Made by a program: the position numbers and the translations under genes
The notes under the pieces: model-generated
Told to the model about the DNA's origin: nothing
The model's input: only the letters and a program-made list of their open reading frames with translations
Database searches by the model: none
NCBI GenBank assembly: GCA_002369195.1
Contig: DFEW01000058.1
Span: 58,248 to 81,519, forward strand
Length of the DNA: 23,272 nt
Source: Christensenella sp. UBA3792
Lineage (GTDB): Bacteria; Bacillota; Clostridia; Christensenellales; CAG-138
Direction of reading: 5' to 3'
Shown: positions 14,564 to 22,826 of the stretch, in pieces
Position numbering within the stretch: the first letter of the stretch is position 1
How the letters are laid out: every line of letters starts with the position of its first letter

Positions 14564-14965
14564 TCAATCGAAATCGGGGACGATGTAGTACTGCAGGGTG
14601 ATCGTCTGACCGTTTGCGACGATGATGTCGTCGAACGTGCCCATGATCTGCTTGCCGTTCTCATCCAGAGGCATCCAGGTGCAGCCGTCTTCCAGCACGT
14701 TTGCAATATGACCGTCGATGTTCTGCACGAACATGGCGCTGTATTCGTCCTCATCGATCAGCTTCGCCTCATAGAGCGCGTCGCGCAGAGAGGAACCTTC
14801 GGCAAATTCGATGTCGTACGTATACTGCTGGCCTTCCTTGTCGATCAGGATGATCTTTGCGGTCGCCTTGTCGCCGCCTTCCGTCTTCGCAGCGGTGCCG
14901 CTGCAGCCGATCAGCATCGAGAGGCAAAGGACGAGCGCGAGCACTGCGGTGAGAGTCTTTTTCAT
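14564..14965 (-). CDS. DUF4430 lipoprotein, candidate surface corrinoid binder
   Basis: A 133-aa predicted lipoprotein with a signal sequence ending LIGC (C21) and a single compact domain of about 100 residues. The domain matches the DUF4430 pattern: beta strands, the helix GSSLRDALYEAKLIDEDEY, a middle strand with INGHIANV-like content (NIDGHIANVLEDGCTWMPL), and a final GDTITLQY-like strand (IVANGQTITLQYYIV). DUF4430 is related to the C-terminal cobalamin-contacting domain of animal transcobalamin and intrinsic factor. In bacteria it occurs alone or fused in surface proteins, mostly uncharacterised. It stands convergent to the B12 importer, which suggests a corrinoid capture role; the link is inference. 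AAAGGAG precedes the start. No good promoter is visible upstream, where a broken hydrolase lies. Confidence 0.82.
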   Translation of the reverse strand: MKKTLTAVLALVLCLSMLIGCSGTAAKTEGGDKATAKIILIDKEGQQYTYDIEFAEGSSLRDALYEAKLIDEDEYSAMFVQNIDGHIANVLEDGCTWMPLDENGKQIMGTFDDIIVANGQTITLQYYIVPDFD

Positions 14966-14993
14966 GTCGGTTTCTCCTTTTTTATGGTTATAA

Positions 14994-15380
14994 GGCGCTG
15001 TTGCAGTCGGCGACTGCGGAGAAACCGAGTCGATGCGCCGCTACACGGACACGCCGATGTGCAATACGAACGATATGCATACCTACGGCGAGTGGTACGT
15101 GCCCGACGAAACGGCGGGGAAGCTTGCGTACCGTTCCCCGATCGAAGCGAAATCGTTTGAAGGCATTCCCGCGACCTATATCGAAACGGCGGAATTCGAC
15201 TGCCTGCGCGACGGCGCGATCCTGTATGCACAAAAGCTTTGCGAGAACGGGATCGCGGTCGAGCTGCACAACACTTCCGGCACCGTGCACGGGTATGATA
15301 TGATGCAAAAAAGCGGCATCGTTCGGGACCTGATCGAAAAGCGCATCTGGTTTTTGAACGGGGTTTTGATCGATCCGTAA
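14994..15380 (+). pseudogene. 5'-truncated alpha/beta hydrolase (HSL-like) remnant
   Basis: The frame from 14994 reads the C-terminal third of an alpha/beta hydrolase-fold 3 (hormone-sensitive lipase-like) esterase. It includes DCGETESMRRYTDTP, PATYIETAEFDCLRDGAILY holding the expected catalytic aspartate, and the histidine in GTVHGYDMM. An in-frame stop at 14991 and the DUF4430 gene's leader lie immediately upstream. The oxyanion HGGG and GXSXG nucleophile regions are absent, so it cannot be active. Family members are about 300 residues; only about 128 remain. A start at the ATG at 15033 would make a 115-aa fragment, and no ribosome binding site precedes it. A weak hairpin (15396-15414) follows the stop; otherwise 15381-15495 shows nothing recognisable. 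Confidence 0.83.
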
Positions 15381-15495
15381 GGCATGAAAGCAAAAGCGTC
15401 AAACCGAATGACGCAAAAGACTGTGTCGGATGCGCTTTTTGCTGCCGCGCCTTTCTTTTGAGCCCCTCTTCTACGCCGATCCGCTTGGTGTACTC

Positions 15496-15524
15496 TTGCG
15501 TCTGTTTACGGAGTGTGGTATAAT
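15496..15524 (+). promoter_or_regulatory. Promoter of the sensor kinase operon
   Basis: TTGCGT (15496-15501), a 17-bp spacer, and a perfect TATAAT (15519-15524). Transcription would start near 15531, so an 8-bp hairpin (15533-15540 with 15554-15561) lies at the very 5' end of the message and could protect it or tune it. Confidence 0.72.
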
Positions 15525-15593
15525 TAATCATTCAATCGACTGCTTATGAAAGGGTCGATTGGTTCGGAAACGAAATACGGGAGTAGAAGCGCT

Positions 15594-18131
15594 ATGAAAA
15601 GAATCTGGGTCACGGTTGTCAATGTGCTCATCATGATCGCGATGCTGAGCTTTGTGGTCCTTTATGCCAGAATTGAAAACAGAGATACGACCCAAAGGCA
15701 GATCGAGCACTTTGAAAACACCACGATCACGATGGAGAACGTGACGGAGAACTATCTGGAAGGCGAACAGCGCATCTGCGACGTGTGGGCGCGCTATATC
15801 GTCAGCAAGGATATGACGATCGAGGACGCCGTTTCCTTCATCCGGATCTCGCACGTGCTGCCGAACGCTTCCGCGCACATCGTGTACGCGGACACGCTGA
15901 CCGGTTTGTCGACCAGAGCGCGGAAGGACAATCCCGACGAGTATTCCGTTTCCTATAAGCAAATCGGTCTTCTGAACCGCATAGACTGGATCTCCGACAT
16001 CGGAGAATCGATCAATATATCCCGTTCCTATACGAACCCGGTCAACGGCGAACAATCCATCGCTTTCTGCAATTTGATCGAGCTGCACGATCCGGCTTCC
16101 GGCGCAATGCGCAAGGCGGTTTTGCTGCGCGTGCTGCCGGTCTCGGAGCTGGTACAGAAATGGGTCTTCCCGCAGGAGGAGTTCGAAAGCGTCGAGCTCT
16201 CCATGATCAACGCAAACGGCGATTACATCATCAAGGGACGTTCGTTCAAGAACTCCAGCTTTTTCGAGTTTTACAAATCCTATAACGCGATCGACGCGAG
16301 CTCTGCGCAGGAGCTGTTCACAACGATCACATCGTCCAGCGGCTCCATTTCCATGCGCAACTCGCGCGGCGAAGACTGCATCCTTGCTTATACGCCGGTC
16401 GACGCTTCCGAGGGTTGGACGCTGCTCTGCTTCATGCCCATGAAGGACCTCAAGGTGAACGCCGAAAACTGGCTGCTGATCGGCGTGGTTTCCGCCGGAC
16501 TGCTGATCCTGTTCGTGTTTGATATGGCGGTCATGCTCGTGTTCAACAAAAAATTGCAGGCGGCGGCGAACGAAGCGGCGTCGGCAAACCGTGCGAAGAC
16601 CGACTTCCTTTCGACCATGTCCCACGACATCCGCACGCCGATGAATGCGATCATCGGTTTGACGACGATTGCGGAGAAGAACCTCGGAGACACGGAATCG
16701 GTCGGAGAAAACCTGCGCAAGATCACGCTTGCCAGCAATCACCTGCTGACCCTGATCAACGACATCCTGGATATTTCCAAGGTCGAAAGCGGCAAGCTGA
16801 ACCTCAGCCCACAGACGTTCTCCATCGTCGAAACGGTGGAAAACCTCGTGAACCTTTCTCAGCCGATGATCAAGGAAAAGAACATCGAGTTCAATTTCCG
16901 CATCAGCCGGATGGAGCGCGAGTATCTGTATGCCGATCAGCTTCGCCTGAATCAGATCTATATCAACATTCTTTCCAACGCCATCAAGTACACGGAACCC
17001 GGCGGCCGCGTCAGCGTCGACCTGCGCGAGGAGCAAAGCCAGAAGCCCGGCTGCGTGCGGCTCACGTACATCGTCGCGGATACTGGCATCGGCATGAGTC
17101 CGGCGTTCATGGCGAACATGTATCAGCCGTTCTTGCGTCAGACGGACAGCCGCGTGAACAGCATTCAGGGAACCGGTCTCGGTCTCGCCATCACGAAGCA
17201 GATGGTCGACCTGATGGGCGGCACCATCGACTGTCAGAGCGAGCAGGGGAAGGGAACGACCTTCACGGTCATCCTGGACCTTCCGGTTGCCGACCGGCAG
17301 CGCGACGACATGATGCTGGAGCCGATGGACGTGCTGGTCGTCGACGACGACGAGATTTTGCTGGAGACCGCGGCCGACACGCTGCAGTCGCTCGGCGCGA
17401 CGGCCGAATGCGCGAGAAGCGGACTGGAAGCGCTCGGCATGATCGCGCATCGGAACCAGATCGGGCAGGATTACCGGGTCGTCATTCTCGACTGGAAGAT
17501 GCCGGACATCGACGGCGTCGAAACGATCCGCCGCATCCGCACGGAGGTGAACGCAAACACGCCCGTGCTGCTGATCTCCGCCTACGACTGGTCGGATATC
17601 GAGGATGCGGCAAAGAAAGCCGGCGCGAACGGCTTTGTCAGCAAACCGCTGTTCCGCTCCAAGCTGTACGATAAGATCAACGAGCTGCTCGGCACCGAAG
17701 CGAAGTCCGTCGAGCCGGAGAACGACTACTCCGATCTGGAGGGCATGAACATCCTGATCGCGGAGGACAATGACATCAACTGGGAGATCATTTCCACCAT
17801 GCTCAGCATGTTCGGCATCACGACGGACCGCGCCAAGAACGGGCGCATCTGTGTGGAAACGATGCGTCAGGCGAAGGAAGGGCAGTACGCGCTCATCTTT
17901 ATGGATATCCAGATGCCGGAAATGAACGGACTGGATGCGACAAGAACGATTCGCAAGCTGGACGATCCGTGGGCGTCTTCCATCCCGATCATCGCCATGA
18001 CGGCGGACGCGTTCTCGGAGAACGTCACGGAATGCCTGAACGCGGGCATGAACGGACACATCGCTAAACCCATCGATATCAAACTGGTTATCAAAGAAAT
18101 CCGCAGAATCAAGGAGATAAAGAAGGCATGA
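15594..18131 (+). CDS. Hybrid sensor histidine kinase with two receiver domains
   Basis: An 845-aa membrane sensor. Helix one spans about residues 5-24, an extracytoplasmic sensor about 25-290 (perhaps Cache-like, not certain), and helix two about 293-316. A dimerisation domain follows with phospho-acceptor H344 in [12 protein letters not shown]. The ATPase domain has [16 protein letters not shown] and [12 protein letters not shown]. Receiver one has acceptor D633 in [13 protein letters not shown] and receiver two D771 in [13 protein letters not shown]. No Hpt or DNA-binding domain is present, so a partner elsewhere must finish the phosphorelay. I took the start at 15594, with GGAG ten bases upstream and immediately before the first helix; an in-frame ATG at 15546 lies in a hairpin. 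The stop overlaps the solute-binding lipoprotein start by 4 bp. Confidence 0.94.
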   Translation: MKRIWVTVVNVLIMIAMLSFVVLYARIENRDTTQRQIEHFENTTITMENVTENYLEGEQRICDVWARYIVSKDMTIEDAVSFIRISHVLPNASAHIVYADTLTGLSTRARKDNPDEYSVSYKQIGLLNRIDWISDIGESINISRSYTNPVNGEQSIAFCNLIELHDPASGAMRKAVLLRVLPVSELVQKWVFPQEEFESVELSMINANGDYIIKGRSFKNSSFFEFYKSYNAIDASSAQELFTTITSSSGSISMRNSRGEDCILAYTPVDASEGWTLLCFMPMKDLKVNAENWLLIGVVSAGLLILFVFDMAVMLVFNKKLQAAANEAASANRAKTDFLSTMSHDIRTPMNAIIGLTTIAEKNLGDTESVGENLRKITLASNHLLTLINDILDISKVESGKLNLSPQTFSIVETVENLVNLSQPMIKEKNIEFNFRISRMEREYLYADQLRLNQIYINILSNAIKYTEPGGRVSVDLREEQSQKPGCVRLTYIVADTGIGMSPAFMANMYQPFLRQTDSRVNSIQGTGLGLAITKQMVDLMGGTIDCQSEQGKGTTFTVILDLPVADRQRDDMMLEPMDVLVVDDDEILLETAADTLQSLGATAECARSGLEALGMIAHRNQIGQDYRVVILDWKMPDIDGVETIRRIRTEVNANTPVLLISAYDWSDIEDAAKKAGANGFVSKPLFRSKLYDKINELLGTEAKSVEPENDYSDLEGMNILIAEDNDINWEIISTMLSMFGITTDRAKNGRICVETMRQAKEGQYALIFMDIQMPEMNGLDATRTIRKLDDPWASSIPIIAMTADAFSENVTECLNAGMNGHIAKPIDIKLVIKEIRRIKEIKKA

Positions 18132-19417
18132 AGAAGTTTCTCTGTATCATAACGGTTCTCTGCATGGCGCTGTCGCTGACGGCGTGCGGAGAAAGAATAC
18201 CGGGCAAGACCGATGCTGCGTTCGTGCCGTCGCTTGATACCGGGACAAGCTGCAGCATCACGGTAGTCGGAAACTACGACAACTTCGAGGCGCTGGAGAC
18301 GGAGTTTGACCGGTTCAACGAGTTCTATCCGAACGTGCAGCTCAGTTATGTTAAGCTGGATGATTACAACAACGTTCTGGGCACGGCGCTGGAAAGCAGC
18401 GATAAGCCCAACATTTTCTTCTCCTACGCCTGGATGATCGGGAATGAGAAGTATGCCTCCGTATCCTCGCATATGGAGGATCTTTCGGATGCCTCGCTGG
18501 GACTGCAGCTCGATTGCATCCGCCCCGGTCTGATCAACCACGATGCGCAGGACCGCGTGCTGCTGGTGCCGGTTTTCTCCAGAACCTACGGCATGCTCGT
18601 GAACAATGACCTGTTCAGGAAGGAAGGGGTTTCCGTCCCGACGACGTGGGCGGAGCTGCTTGCCGTCTGCGAGACGCTGCGCGGCAAGGGGTACGAAAGC
18701 CCCATGATGGGCTACAGTCTCAAATCGTCCAGCTGTTTTATGAACACGGTCGCGTATCCGATGTTTGCAGCTACGCTTGCCGCGAATCCGGACGCGCTTG
18801 CGCTTGCCAACAATCTGGATCCCGCCGCGGGAGAATACATGCGCCCCGCATTGGAAGCGGTCGAACAGCTGATCCGAACCGGCTGCATCGATCTTGAGGC
18901 GTGCAGTACAATCGAGGATAACTATTCCAAAGTCATCCTGCGGTTCTTTGAAGGCGACGTGCCGATGATGATCTGCACCGGCGATACCGTATCCGGTACC
19001 AAGAAGCGTGAAAGCCAGTCCGAGGCGTTCACCGCTGCACCCTTCGGCTACTCGTTTCTGCCCATCCCGATGACAGAGAACGGCGGATACTTTATCGACA
19101 GTCCTTCCCTGGAATTCTCCGTGAACAAGGACTGCGAGAACCTTGACATGACGAACGAGTTCATGCGGTTCCTGATTACGAATAAGACGCTGAACGAGAT
19201 GGCTTCCGTGAAGCGTCTGGTCACGCCCACCAAGGACCTGTCCTTCGACGCGGTCTATGCGCCGTTCGGTCAGGTGCCTGCCGACCGGATCATTTCGCCG
19301 GAGGTGCTGGGGGTCAAGGATCAGCTCACGGTTCAGATCCGCGTCGCGGCGTTCCGCGTCGGAACCGGCGAACTCAGCATCGACGAAGCCGTCGCCCAGT
19401 ACGGGACCTTTGAATAA
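18128..19417 (+). CDS. Extracellular solute-binding lipoprotein, family 1
   Basis: A 429-aa lipoprotein with lipobox LTAC (C20) and a two-lobed family-1 (sugar ABC type) binding fold. Features are [20 protein letters not shown], the hinge region [39 protein letters not shown], and a C-terminal lobe with [18 protein letters not shown]. Such proteins normally feed an ABC importer, but no permease or ATPase is adjacent. Its start overlaps the histidine kinase stop (ATGA), so equal amounts are likely. A plausible role is to present a ligand to the sensor domain of that kinase; serving a distant importer is the alternative. A strong terminator follows the stop. Confidence 0.9.
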   Translation: MKKFLCIITVLCMALSLTACGERIPGKTDAAFVPSLDTGTSCSITVVGNYDNFEALETEFDRFNEFYPNVQLSYVKLDDYNNVLGTALESSDKPNIFFSYAWMIGNEKYASVSSHMEDLSDASLGLQLDCIRPGLINHDAQDRVLLVPVFSRTYGMLVNNDLFRKEGVSVPTTWAELLAVCETLRGKGYESPMMGYSLKSSSCFMNTVAYPMFAATLAANPDALALANNLDPAAGEYMRPALEAVEQLIRTGCIDLEACSTIEDNYSKVILRFFEGDVPMMICTGDTVSGTKKRESQSEAFTAAPFGYSFLPIPMTENGGYFIDSPSLEFSVNKDCENLDMTNEFMRFLITNKTLNEMASVKRLVTPTKDLSFDAVYAPFGQVPADRIISPEVLGVKDQLTVQIRVAAFRVGTGELSIDEAVAQYGTFE

Positions 19418-19423
19418 GACGAT

Positions 19424-19456
19424 GGGACTGCACAAAAAACTGCAGTCCCGTTTTTG
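19424..19456 (+). terminator. Terminator of the kinase/binding protein operon
   Basis: A perfect 9-bp stem (19424-19432 with 19441-19449) with an 8-nt loop is followed by GTTTTTG, six bases after the stop codon. Confidence 0.9.
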
Positions 19457-19532
19457 TTGGCTTTGCGCCTGAAAACGGGCGATGAAAACCGGTCAAAGCA
19501 TTACGAGAAAAGACGAAAAGGGGAGAACGGGA

Positions 19533-20045
19533 ATGAGAACTTTAACCAATGAACGAATCGAGCAGATGCTGCACGAAGAGACCGTCAAGAAGGAAGAACA
19601 GAATACGATCCTCCGCGCGGTTTATACGCGATATATGCGCCTCTACGAAAACTATTTCGCCGATACTGACTCGCTGGACGATGAATCGGTCGCCGCGCTG
19701 AAAAACTATCACGAGGAAACCAGAAGTCTGGTCAAGTATTACTACATGGACATTCCGCAGGATATCTGCAAGTGCCTCACGACGTTCGACAACGCCTATA
19801 CCGAGAAACTGCTCGGCGCGGAATGGCATAAATACCTGTTCGATCTCTACAAGGATTTCAGGGATAGGACCAAGAGCAAGAACAAAAGCCGCGAACCCTT
19901 GAAGACGGAGTTTGCAAAGCAGATGCTGTCGACGTTCTACGATATCATGGACTACGTGTTCCGAGACGGGTTCGGCACGAACAGTCAGACGATCGATAAC
20001 GCGGTCGGCGGGATCACAAAGCTGCTGTTTGGAAAAGATAAATAA
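19533..20045 (+). CDS. Hypothetical helical protein
   Basis: A 170-aa soluble protein that I do not recognise. It is charged, looks all-helical and has no signal peptide or membrane segment. Tyrosine-rich stretches include RAVYTRYMRLYENYFAD, LVKYYYMDIPQDICKC and FYDIMDYVFRDGFGTN. Cysteines occur only as CKC in the middle. I chose the ATG at 19533 because GGGGAG lies eight bases upstream; the earlier ATG at 19482 lacks a site. It stands alone between a terminator and the tetR promoter, and I found no convincing promoter. Its nearness to the sensor kinase operon may be chance. Coding is supported by the ribosome binding site and by composition like that of its neighbours. Confidence 0.75.
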   Translation: MRTLTNERIEQMLHEETVKKEEQNTILRAVYTRYMRLYENYFADTDSLDDESVAALKNYHEETRSLVKYYYMDIPQDICKCLTTFDNAYTEKLLGAEWHKYLFDLYKDFRDRTKSKNKSREPLKTEFAKQMLSTFYDIMDYVFRDGFGTNSQTIDNAVGGITKLLFGKDK

Positions 20046-20138
20046 CGCATCGGAGCGTTCTTCGAAGCAGCGTTCGTCGAAAAGCGAACGCGGAAAAGCA
20101 AGCGTTTCCGAAAACATTCAAAAAACCGCAACAAAACC

Positions 20139-20167
20139 TTGACAGGTGACCTTTCGTTCCCTATACT
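20139..20167 (+). promoter_or_regulatory. Promoter of the second tetR operon
   Basis: A perfect TTGACA (20139-20144), a 17-bp spacer and TATACT (20162-20167), 41 bp before the tetR start codon. Confidence 0.88.
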
Positions 20168-20187
20168 GTTGGTGAACGAAAGGTCAC
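20146..20187. promoter_or_regulatory. Twin inverted operator of the second TetR
   Basis: A 14-bp arm at 20146-20159 is perfectly repeated in inverted form at 20174-20187, around a 14-bp centre that holds the -10 box. Each arm extended to 16 bp (GTGAACGAAAGGTCAC on the right) is itself an imperfect 6-4-6 palindrome. This suggests two TetR dimers, one in the spacer and one over the start site. Binding by the adjacent repressor is inferred. Confidence 0.8.
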
Positions 20188-20208
20188 TTTTTGTATAGGG
20201 AGGGCCGG

Positions 20209-20850
20209 ATGGCGAACGACACGAAAGAAAGAATCCTTGCCGCCGCGCTGGAGCTGTTTTCGCAAAAGGGGTATTCGGGGACGAATATCCGCGAGCTGAG
20301 CGCATCGCTCGGGCTGGTGAAGTCGGGGATCTATAAGCATTATGAAAGCAAAGAGGCGATCTGGAATGCGCTGCTGGACAAGATGATCGCGTACTACGAA
20401 GAACGGTTCGGCTCCGCCGAGCATCTTCCGCCCGTGCCGGATTCGCCGGAGGGCCTCTTGGACATGACCATGCGGATGGTCCGTTTCACCGTCCGCGACG
20501 AAGGCGTCGTCATGATGCGCAAGGTGCTGACGTTGGAACAGTTTCGGGACGAACGCGCCAGAACGCTTGCGACGAAGCATTTTCTGACCGGATTGATCGA
20601 GATGTTCACGCACGTATTTTTGGGTATGATGGATAAGGGACTGCTCAAACGGGATGATCCAAAGATGCTCGCCCTTGCCTATACCGCGCCGATCTCCGCG
20701 CTGATTCACCTATGCGATCGCGAGCCGGAGAAAACGGACGAAGCGGTCGCCCGGATCGAGGCGTTCGGCAGACACTTCATACGGGTTTACGGAGAAACGA
20801 CCGAAAAAGACGGGATTCATAAGGGAGGAAATACCGATGAACGCAAATGA
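20209..20850 (+). CDS. TetR/AcrR family regulator
   Basis: A 213-aa regulator with an N-terminal TetR helix-turn-helix (TKERILAAALELFSQKGYSG, then SGIYKHYESKEAIWNALLDK) and a helical effector domain. The ATG at 20209 is preceded by AGGGAGGG at a proper distance. An upstream TTG frame start lies before this site and is not needed. Its promoter carries two inverted operator copies, so self-repression is expected. The last 14 bp overlap the GNAT gene, which ties the two in translation. The following hydrolase and flavoprotein genes probably belong to the same message. The inducer is unknown. Confidence 0.93.
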   Translation: MANDTKERILAAALELFSQKGYSGTNIRELSASLGLVKSGIYKHYESKEAIWNALLDKMIAYYEERFGSAEHLPPVPDSPEGLLDMTMRMVRFTVRDEGVVMMRKVLTLEQFRDERARTLATKHFLTGLIEMFTHVFLGMMDKGLLKRDDPKMLALAYTAPISALIHLCDREPEKTDEAVARIEAFGRHFIRVYGETTEKDGIHKGGNTDERK

Positions 20851-21463
20851 TTACACCATTCGTCCGGAACGAACCGAAGACTACAGAGCGGTCGAAAACC
20901 TTGTGCGCGAATCGTTCTGGAACGTGTATCGCCCGGGCTGCAGCGAGCATTACGTGATCCATGTTCTGCGGGACGATCCGGCTTTCGTAAAGGAACTGGA
21001 CCTTGTGATGGAGCAGGACGGCAGACTGATCGGGCAGAACATGTTCATGCGGACGGTCATCGATGCCGACGACGGACGAACGATCCCCGTGCTGACCATG
21101 GGACCGATCGGCATCACGCCGGAGTTGAAACGGAAGGGCTACGGCAAAAAGCTGCTGGACTACTGCCTGGAGAAGGCAGCAGCCATGGGCTTCGGCGCGG
21201 TGCTCTTCGAGGGGAACATCGGGTTTTATGGGCAATGCGGATTTACCTATGCCCGAACCTTCGGCATTCGCTATCACGAGCTGCCGGAAGGCGCGGACGA
21301 CTCGTTCTTTCTCTGCAAAGAGTTGATTCCCGGGTATCTCGACGGGATCACCGGCGTCTATCAAACGCCTCGCGGCTATTACGTGGACGATGCGGACGTG
21401 GAGACGTTCGACCGGGCATTCCCGCCCAAGGAAAAGCTGAGACTTCCGGGACAGATTTTTTAA
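20837..21463 (+). CDS. GNAT family N-acetyltransferase
   Basis: A 208-aa cytosolic enzyme with the GNAT fold. It starts YTIRPERTEDYRAVENLV, and the acetyl-CoA-binding loop RKGYGKKLLDYCLEKA covers about residues 99-114. The motif-B region is AVLFEGNIGFYGQCGFTYA. The family acetylates amines, and the substrate here, whether small molecule or protein, is unknown. GGGAGG lies about eight bases before the start, within the end of tetR, and the genes overlap by 14 bp. Being directly co-translated with a TetR suggests that an inducer may also be its substrate, though this is only a guess. Confidence 0.9.
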   Translation: MNANDYTIRPERTEDYRAVENLVRESFWNVYRPGCSEHYVIHVLRDDPAFVKELDLVMEQDGRLIGQNMFMRTVIDADDGRTIPVLTMGPIGITPELKRKGYGKKLLDYCLEKAAAMGFGAVLFEGNIGFYGQCGFTYARTFGIRYHELPEGADDSFFLCKELIPGYLDGITGVYQTPRGYYVDDADVETFDRAFPPKEKLRLPGQIF

Positions 21464-21512
21464 GCAAGTGCCTGCGGGCTCGCCGTATGTGCCCGCCGCT
21501 TGAGAGGAATGT

Positions 21513-22118
21513 ATGAAGGATTTGGTACTGTATCTTCACGGCAGGGGAGGAAGCGCCGAAGGAAGCGCGCATTTCCGGCCGCTGTTTCCAACCCGCGAGG
21601 TGATCGGGCTGGCGTACCGAAGCGACGTCCCCTGGAAAGCCGGGACGGAGATTTCGGATGCAGTGAACGAGCTACAAGACCGGTACGGCGGCATCATGCT
21701 GATCGCCGACAGCATCGGCGCGTATTTCGGCATGTGCGCAGGGATCGATCGGCGGATCGATCGGGCGTACTTCATTTCGCCCATCGTGGATATGGAACGG
21801 CTGATCCGCGACAGGATGGCGCGGGTGGGCGTGAGCGAGGCGCGGCTGAAAGCGGAGGGCGTGATTGCGACCGATTCGGGCGACGATCTTTCTTGGAAAT
21901 ACCTTTGCTATGCGCGCGAGCATCCCCTAACGTGGCGCGTTCCGACCGAGATCCTTTACGGCAGCGGGGATCATCTGACCACGTACGAAACGGTAAGGCG
22001 CTTTGCAAAGGCGCACGGCGCAAACCTGACGGTGATGGAAGGCGGCGAACACTGGTTTCACACGGAGGAGCAGATGCGGTTTTTGGATGCATGGATTCGC
22101 GAAAAGGAAGCGAGATAA
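21513..22118 (+). CDS. Small alpha/beta hydrolase
   Basis: A 201-aa cytosolic alpha/beta hydrolase. The N-terminal strand and oxyanion region read LVLYLHGRGGSAEGSA. The likely nucleophile is S67 in LIADSIGAYFG, a DSXG variant of the GXSXG elbow. The acid D153 lies in YGSGDHLTT and the base is H180 in GGEHWFHTEEQ. Short hydrolases of this type include esterases and peptidase-like proteins, and the substrate is unknown. GAGAGG precedes the start. The gene lies 49 bp after the acetyltransferase gene and 17 bp before the flavoprotein gene, so it is probably cotranscribed with both. Confidence 0.87.
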   Translation: MKDLVLYLHGRGGSAEGSAHFRPLFPTREVIGLAYRSDVPWKAGTEISDAVNELQDRYGGIMLIADSIGAYFGMCAGIDRRIDRAYFISPIVDMERLIRDRMARVGVSEARLKAEGVIATDSGDDLSWKYLCYAREHPLTWRVPTEILYGSGDHLTTYETVRRFAKAHGANLTVMEGGEHWFHTEEQMRFLDAWIREKEAR

Positions 22119-22135
22119 TTGCGGGAGGAAACGAC

Positions 22136-22819
22136 ATGAAGATTCTGGTTTTGAACGGCAGTCCCAAAAAGGAGAACAGCGATACCCTGTGCATCACACG
22201 CGCCTTTTTGGAGGGGATGCAGCAGGCGGCACCGCAGGATATGCAAATCATCCATGCCGTAGACCGGCGCATTGCCTACTGCACGGGATGCTTTACCTGT
22301 ATGCACAACGGCGGCGTCTGCATTCATGACGACGACATGCGGGGCATCTTGGAACAGATCCTGGACAGCGACCTGCTGATTCTGAGCTTTCCGCTCTATT
22401 GCTACGGCATGCCCGCGCCGCTGAAGGCGATCATCGACCGCGTTCTGCCGCTTTCGAGCATGGCGATGCAAAGGGTCGGGGACCGCTACGAGCACGTCGG
22501 ACAGGCGGATTTTTCGCGTTTGCGTTATCTGATGATTTGCGGATGCGGCTTTCCGAACAGCACGCACAACTTTGAACCGGCGATCGCACAGTTCAAGCTG
22601 CTGTTCCCGCAGAGGCACACGATCCTCACCGTGCCGGAAAGTCCGATGTTCCACGCGCCGGAGGCGGCGATCGTGACGAAACCCAGACTTCAACTGGTGC
22701 AAAAAGCCGGGCGGCAGTACGCCGAAACGGGAGAGATCGAAGCGCCTTTGCTGGCACAAATCACGTCTCCCATGATCCCGGAGGAACAGTACGCGGCGAT
22801 CGTGAACGCAGGAGTGTAG
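22136..22819 (+). CDS. Iron-sulfur flavoprotein-like reductase
   Basis: A 227-aa protein with the flavodoxin-like/NADPH-dependent FMN reductase fold. MKILVLNGSPKKENSDTL is the FMN phosphate loop and FPLYCYGMPAPLKAIIDRVL the second flavin motif. C49, C52, C55 and C62 form C-X2-C-X2-C-X6-C, matching the iron-sulfur flavoprotein cluster motif, so it may hold [4Fe-4S] with FMN. It resembles the protein at 3101-3634 but is longer, with an added C-terminal region of about 50 residues. The start is set by GGGAGG; the long open frame upstream overlaps the hydrolase and is spurious. It lies 17 bp after the hydrolase and 7 bp before the kinase-like gene. Confidence 0.88.
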   Translation: MKILVLNGSPKKENSDTLCITRAFLEGMQQAAPQDMQIIHAVDRRIAYCTGCFTCMHNGGVCIHDDDMRGILEQILDSDLLILSFPLYCYGMPAPLKAIIDRVLPLSSMAMQRVGDRYEHVGQADFSRLRYLMICGCGFPNSTHNFEPAIAQFKLLFPQRHTILTVPESPMFHAPEAAIVTKPRLQLVQKAGRQYAETGEIEAPLLAQITSPMIPEEQYAAIVNAGV

Positions 22820-22826
22820 CGGAACC

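Noticed and set aside
14988-14993. TATAAC as a -10 box for the DUF4430 gene on the minus strand
   Set aside because: No acceptable -35 box lies 16-18 bp upstream, so the promoter is left uncalled.
15388-15443. Terminator after the hydrolase remnant
   Set aside because: Stems exist (15396-15401 with 15409-15414, and a wider imperfect pair), but no proper T run follows the right arm on the plus strand, so I did not call it.
15546-15593. Earlier ATG for the sensor kinase
   Set aside because: It sits in the loop of a leader hairpin without a ribosome binding site, and would put 16 polar residues before the first membrane helix. It cannot be fully excluded.
15528-18059. An 843-codon open frame on the minus strand opposite the sensor kinase
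   Set aside because: The plus strand encodes an unmistakable hybrid kinase here. The minus frame is compositional shadow without domains or ribosome binding site.
17867-19435. A 522-codon minus-strand frame opposite the solute-binding lipoprotein
   Set aside because: Antisense to a well-supported lipoprotein gene and the kinase end; no motif.
20046-20110. Terminator after the 170-aa protein
   Set aside because: Two small hairpins (20070-20091 and 20091-20110) are present but neither is followed by a T run. They may be incidental to repeated GCGTTC words.
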